NCBI GenBank assembly: GCA_038049695.1
Contig: CP142461.1
Location: 37,404,501-37,468,500, forward strand
Length of the DNA: 64,000 nt
Direction: 5' to 3'
Source of the DNA: Cinnamomum chago
Lineage: Eukaryota > Streptophyta > Magnoliopsida > Laurales > Lauraceae
Made by a program: the position numbers and the translations under genes. Shown one piece after another: positions 59,232 through 64,000 of the stretch; within the stretch, counting starts at the first letter, position 1, and the number at the start of each line of letters is the position of its first letter. Below the pieces are notes generated by a model that was given only the letters and a program-made list of their open reading frames with translations, was not told where the DNA came from and made no database searches.

Positions 59232-59238
59232 TTTATTA
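59232..59238 (-). terminator. Candidate polyadenylation signal of CARB
   Basis: AATAAAG on the minus strand, about 145 bp after the CARB stop. Position and sequence fit a plant near-upstream element; the cleavage site is not determined. Confidence 0.4.
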
Positions 59239-59382
59239 ACTGGAAGCATATATCTTGACTATCCAACTGCGAAATCTAGAACACTACAGTGATTGCTTAT
59301 AATAAAGAAAATATCAAACACTGCGAGAAAAAGCAAAGGAATCATCTAACGACTCACATGCAAAAGAACCATGAAAAATCAA

Positions 59383-62300
59383 TCAAAAAGAAGTTGATGA
59401 GGCTGGCTGCAGATCACTGCGACTTCCACCTTCTTGTGTTGATGCATCAAAGAAGTCCTGCAATGCTATCATTTTGACGGAGCTGTGCTTCATGCTCCCT
59501 ATTGCTTCCACACTCGCTAATGCCCCAGCAACGGTGGTTATAATGGGTACCTTATAAGCAAGAGCCATCCTCCTCAGCTGCCGACCATCTATCTGATCAA
59601 GTGCATCATCAGAACTTGTGATAACCATCAGTTGGATCTGACCATTAGTAATCATGTCGGCAGCATGGGGCCTCCCCTCATGCAACTTTAACACCCGCCC
59701 CACTGGGATACCCTCCAATTCCAGCACATGTGCAGTCCCTGATGTTGCCACAATCTTGAACCCCATCCCGACAAAGGCTTTCGCTATTGATGGGAGATGT
59801 CGCTTTGTCAGGTCATTCAGGCTAAGGAACACTGTCCCAGAGGCTGGTAGCTTCTGCCCTGCCGCAATCTGTGCCTTGGCAAATGCAAGTGGGAATTCGA
59901 AGTCAATTCCCATGACCTCACCAGTGCTGCGCATCTCTGGACCAAGCAGCACATCACAGCCCTGAAACTTCTCAAATGGAAGCACAGCTTCCTTCACTGA
60001 CACATGGGATGGGATCACCTCCTTTGTGAATTCAAGGTCGACAATTGACTTTCCCGACATGACAAGAGAAGCATACTTTGCCAATGGGTGCCCAATTGCC
60101 TTTGAGACAAAAGGGACAGTGCGAGAAGCACGGGGGTTTGCCTCGAGCAAGAAGACCTCCCCAGATGCAGAGATTGCATATTGGCAATTCATGAGCCCAC
60201 ACACATTAAGTCTTTTTGCTAGCTTTGAAGTCCATGACCGGATTGTTTCCAAGCATACAGCTGAGACATTCTTTGTGGGGAGCAAACAGGCTGAATCACC
60301 TGAATGGACACCTGCCTGCTCGATATGCTCCATGATCCCACCAATGACAACATTCCCATAAGAGTCTGCAAGAGCATCAACATCAATCTCGCAAGCATCA
60401 GATAAATACCTATCAATCAAAACAGGACGTTCAGGGTCGACTTTGACTGCATTTTCTAGATAAGTCACAAGTTTCTCATCATTGTAAACAATCTCCATAG
60501 CTCGCCCGCCTAACACGTAAGAAGGTCGGACAACCACTGGGTAGCCAATCTCCATGGCAATGGACAAGGCATTAGCTTCACTCTTGGCTATGCCTCCTTT
60601 AGGTTGTTCAATACCCAACTCCTTAAGGATCGCATTGAACCTCTCTCTATCCTCAGCTGCATCGATAGAATCAGGTGTGGTCCCCAATATCCGTACATGG
60701 CCTTTTCCGCTGGCAGACAAAGGTTTGTGCTCATCCAAGTAGCGCTGTATAGGGAGTGCCAACTTAAGAGGGGTTTGTCCTCCAAACTGCACAATGATTC
60801 CAGCCGGACGCTCCAAGTCAATAATGTTTAAAACATCCTCAACTGTTAATGGTTCGAAGTAAAGACGGTCACTTGTATCGTAATCTGTAGAAACTGTCTC
60901 TGGGTTTGAGTTCATCATGATTGTTTCATATCCAGCCTCCTGAAAGCAATAAGTGGACAGACAAAGTGTCAGCATAGCAAAAAACTTATATCAAAAGGAC
61001 CATTGCAATCCAATTTTTTTAGAGAAAATCTAATAATAGAAAATGAGTGCCATATTTTCAAGTGCTTAAACATTAAGGGAAAACAACTAAAACCAAAGAA
61101 AGAAACAAACCCGAAGAGCAAATGAAGCGTGGCAGCAGCAATAATCAAACTCGATGCCCTGACCAATGCGGTTGGGTCCCCCACCCAAAATCAACACCTT
61201 TTCCCTTTTGGAAGGAGCTGATTCACATTCATAGTCATAACTAGAGTACATGTATGGAGTGTTTGCCTCGAATTCAGCAGCACAAGTATCAACCCTCTTA
61301 TAAGCCGGTACTACACTGAGTGACAAGCGCTTGTAGCGAACTTCACTCTCAGTGGATGAAGTTGCAAATGAAATCTGCTTATCACTGAAGCCTCTTTTCT
61401 TCACTTCATAGAAGTCATCCTTCGTCAATTGAGGCAAGGTCCGAGCTAAGAGAAAATGTTCCACATCTACCAGCTCTTTTAGCTGAGAAAGAAACCATTT
61501 ATCAATGAAACTCAGTTCATGAATTTCATCCACCTTCATTCCTTTCTTCATTGCTGCATATATTGCATGGATACGTTCAGGAGATGGGACCCGGAGACTG
61601 TATTTCAACTGATCCCAGTCCCAGTCTAGTTCCTTAATAGGTGCACAACCCCAGCCATAATAACCACACTCTAATGACCGAACGGCTTTTTGGAAAGACT
61701 CCTGGAATGTTCTTCCCAATGCCATTGATTCACCTACTGACTTCATCTGAGTAGTCAATACTGGTTGTGAACCAGGGAACTTCTCAAATGCAAAACGTGG
61801 TATCTACAAGATCAAAACAGAGATGTTACTACAAATACATGATAAGCAGAACAGATTCTTTTCATGCTAAACATGTCAAACTAAAGACAGCACATGACCT
61901 ACATTAGTCAAGAGATAAATGGAAAAAAAAGAAGAAGTAAAGAACAGCTGTAAGCATTGATACATGGTTGGCATGGCTTCCAGAGCTAATAAAAATGGCT
62001 TCTGAGATGTCCTTATATTTACAAATGGGACTGCATTTTTTCTACAGTATTAATATTCTAGGAGAATACATCCTAGGTTAATACATTATTACAACAAACT
62101 TGCAATCCAAAGAATTAAACAAACAGTGCAGCATATCCAAATGTTGTTGAGGTGACATCCAGAAGTAAAATACTATTAGGGAGAGAGTACAGGAGCATTT
62201 TGTTAGTAAGAGAGATATGATGTTTGAGAGGGTATACTTAATTCTTTTGTAAAAATATTATGAGATATGTCCCATCTTCTAATAAGCAGAGTGTATGCAA

Positions 62301-64000
62301 ATCAAGAACCTTTTTTTTGTTTTTTTTGAATTGTAAGTTGGAAGTTGCCACAAGGAAACCAAGCTAAAGATCAGTAACATAGGACAAGTCCTTACCGTCG
62401 CCCAATTTGTCAAGCATAGCATCTCATTAATCTAAAGAAAAGTAGAAAACTGCTTCCAAAACTCCCCAAAACTACCGATCAACCATGAAAGAGGATGAAA
62501 AATCTCAACATATTACACAATCAACATTATCAACACCATCATCATCATCAAAGCCTTATCTAATAAATGTGAGGTCAGTTAATAATGTAATTAAGGAGAT
62601 AGTCAGGTGAAACAACAATTAAACGCATCAATTTTATCACATTTATTTTTATTAATATTGACAAATTTAAGAATAATAAAGGAGATAATCAGGTCACAAA
62701 AAATGATTTAATAGTTCTCATGTAACATTTTTAAAACAGGAAAGATATTGATCACAAAAAAACATTACTTACCTTAGTCACCACATAATCTATAGAAGGC
62801 TCAAAACTAGCTGGTGTTTTCTTCGTGATGTCGTTCGGGATCTGGTCCAATGTATACCCAATAGACAATTTAGCAGCCATCTTAGCTATGGGAAATCCAG
62901 TAGCCTTTGATGCCAATGCCGAGGACCTCGACACTCTAGGATTCATCTCTATGACCATTACCTCACCATCTTCCGGATTGACAGCAAACTGAACATTTGA
63001 ACCCCCGCACTCCACCCCAATTTCTCTTATAATCGCGACCGAATAATCCCTAAGACGCTGATACTCTTTGTCTGTTAGCGTCTGGGCGGGAGCAACAGTA
63101 ATTGAGTCCCCTGTGTGCACCCCCATCGGATCGATGTTCTCGATGGAGCATATAATCACCACATTGTCTGCCAAATCTCTCATAACCTCAAGCTCATACT
63201 CCTTCCATCCCAACAGAGACTTCTCCACCAAAACCTGAGAAGTAAGACTTGCAGCAAGGCCTGATTTACATATATTTTCGAATTCCTCCCAATTATAAGC
63301 AATCCCTCCTCCTGTCCCACCCAGTGTAAACGCTGGACGAATGATTAAAGGGAATTCTCCAATAGAATTTGCGATATCTACACACTCTTCTAGAGTTGTT
63401 CCAATCCCCGATGGGGGTGTCTTGAGTCCAATGTTCTCCATCGCCTGCTTAAACAGATCTCGATCTTCCGCCTTCTTGATGGCATCTAGCTTCGCTCCAA
63501 TCAACTCGACCCCATATCTCTCTAAAGTGCCACTCTCCGCCAATGCGACCGCAAGGTTGAGAGCAGTCTGGCCGCCCATGGTGGGAAGGATGGCGTCAGG
63601 TCTCTCCTTCTCAAGGACCTGCTCGACCAGCTCCGGGGTCATCGGCGCAATATAGGTCTGGTGTGCCAAATCCGGATCAGTCATTATAGTTGCAGGATTA
63701 GAGTTTATGAGAACTACCTCATACCCTTCCTCCTTCAAAGCCTTGCAGGCCTGCGTCCCCGAATAATCGAATTCGCAGGCTTGCCCAATCACAATCGGCC
63801 CCGCCCCCAAAATCATGATCTTTTTCAGATCAGTCCTCTTACCCTTTCGATACCCATCAATGGATTTCTTCTCTAAATCAACAGAACCACCAGCACACCC
63901 CTGGTCGCAACGAATCGAACTGGGTCGCCTCGCAACAGTCCCAAAAGCGCGTTGGAGCTGGAAGCTCAACAAATGGGGGGCATTTTTGATACTTGGGAAA
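59383..64000 (-). CDS. CARB: Carbamoyl phosphate synthetase large subunit, plastidic (5' end beyond the window)
   Basis: The enzyme makes carbamoyl phosphate from bicarbonate, ammonia (from the CARA glutaminase) and two ATP, for arginine and pyrimidine synthesis in plastids. Exon 1 runs from the window edge to 62773. It ends a transit-like segment, then [20 protein letters not shown], the first ATP-grasp ([20 protein letters not shown]) and [20 protein letters not shown]. Exon 2 (61803-61111) has the connector and oligomerisation part ([20 protein letters not shown]) and [19 protein letters not shown]. Exon 3 (60939-59383) has [20 protein letters not shown], the second ATP-grasp ([20 protein letters not shown]), [18 protein letters not shown] and an MGS-like allosteric domain ([20 protein letters not shown]). 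Both introns (62772-61804 and 61110-60940) have GT-AG borders and join in phase. About 1,158 residues are visible, against roughly 1,190 in Arabidopsis. The frame is open to base 64000, so the start codon lies outside. No lesion seen. Confidence 0.97.

Noticed and set aside
59654-60361. Plus-strand frames of 103 and 111 codons
   Set aside because: They are shadows of CARB exon 3 on the opposite strand.

Overview
This window is from a flowering-plant nuclear genome. It holds a spliced plastid-type metabolic gene and a small plant-style membrane-protein gene. The rest is AT-rich sequence packed with LTR retrotransposons, SINEs, MITEs and terminal-inverted-repeat (TIR) DNA transposons. The species cannot be named from the sequence. 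I see no tRNA, rRNA or CRISPR locus.

Layout. 1-8 kb: mostly non-genic, with a decayed minus-strand copia gag-protease remnant (2.1-3.2 kb), a tRNA-like SINE head and a small MITE. 8.47-8.65 kb: a compact gene for a 60-residue transmembrane peptide. 13.3-19.3 kb: a Mutator-like composite element with 350-410 bp TIRs. It carries a 75-76 bp tandem array, a broken ULP1 (C48) protease fragment and a captured two-exon piece of a serine carboxypeptidase-like gene. 19.8-23.6 kb: a foldback element, a TIR element with a possible gene fragment, a MITE and a SINE. 23.9-27.6 kb: the 5' half of an Athila-type Ty3/gypsy element (LTR, primer site, broken gag, start of protease). It is fused to a truncated very long LTR (27.6-30.25 kb). 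31.2-32.6 kb: a minus-strand copia pre-integrase/integrase remnant with an internal duplication.

34.4-47.0 kb is one decayed PIF/Harbinger transposon opened by nested insertions. Its Myb/SANT gene is broken by a SINE and by a 3.2 kb solo LTR (TSD CTGAC). Its transposase gene is broken by a second solo LTR of the same family (TSD CCCAT). That LTR contains a Tourist-like MITE and a hAT-like segment, and within the hAT-like segment lies a TIR element carrying scrambled 6-phosphogluconate dehydrogenase pieces. 48.5-56.6 kb: a complete non-autonomous LTR element (TSD GTAGC). It has a low-complexity sense ORF, a 92-94 bp tandem array and an antisense multi-exon gag-like gene. Its 5' LTR holds a 1.65 kb copia-type solo LTR (TSD CAAAC).

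59.4-64.0 kb, minus strand: the large subunit of carbamoyl phosphate synthetase (CARB). All exons except the extreme N-terminus are present and look intact. CARB and the small peptide gene are the only confidently functional host genes; the other coding matter is transposon-borne or decayed.
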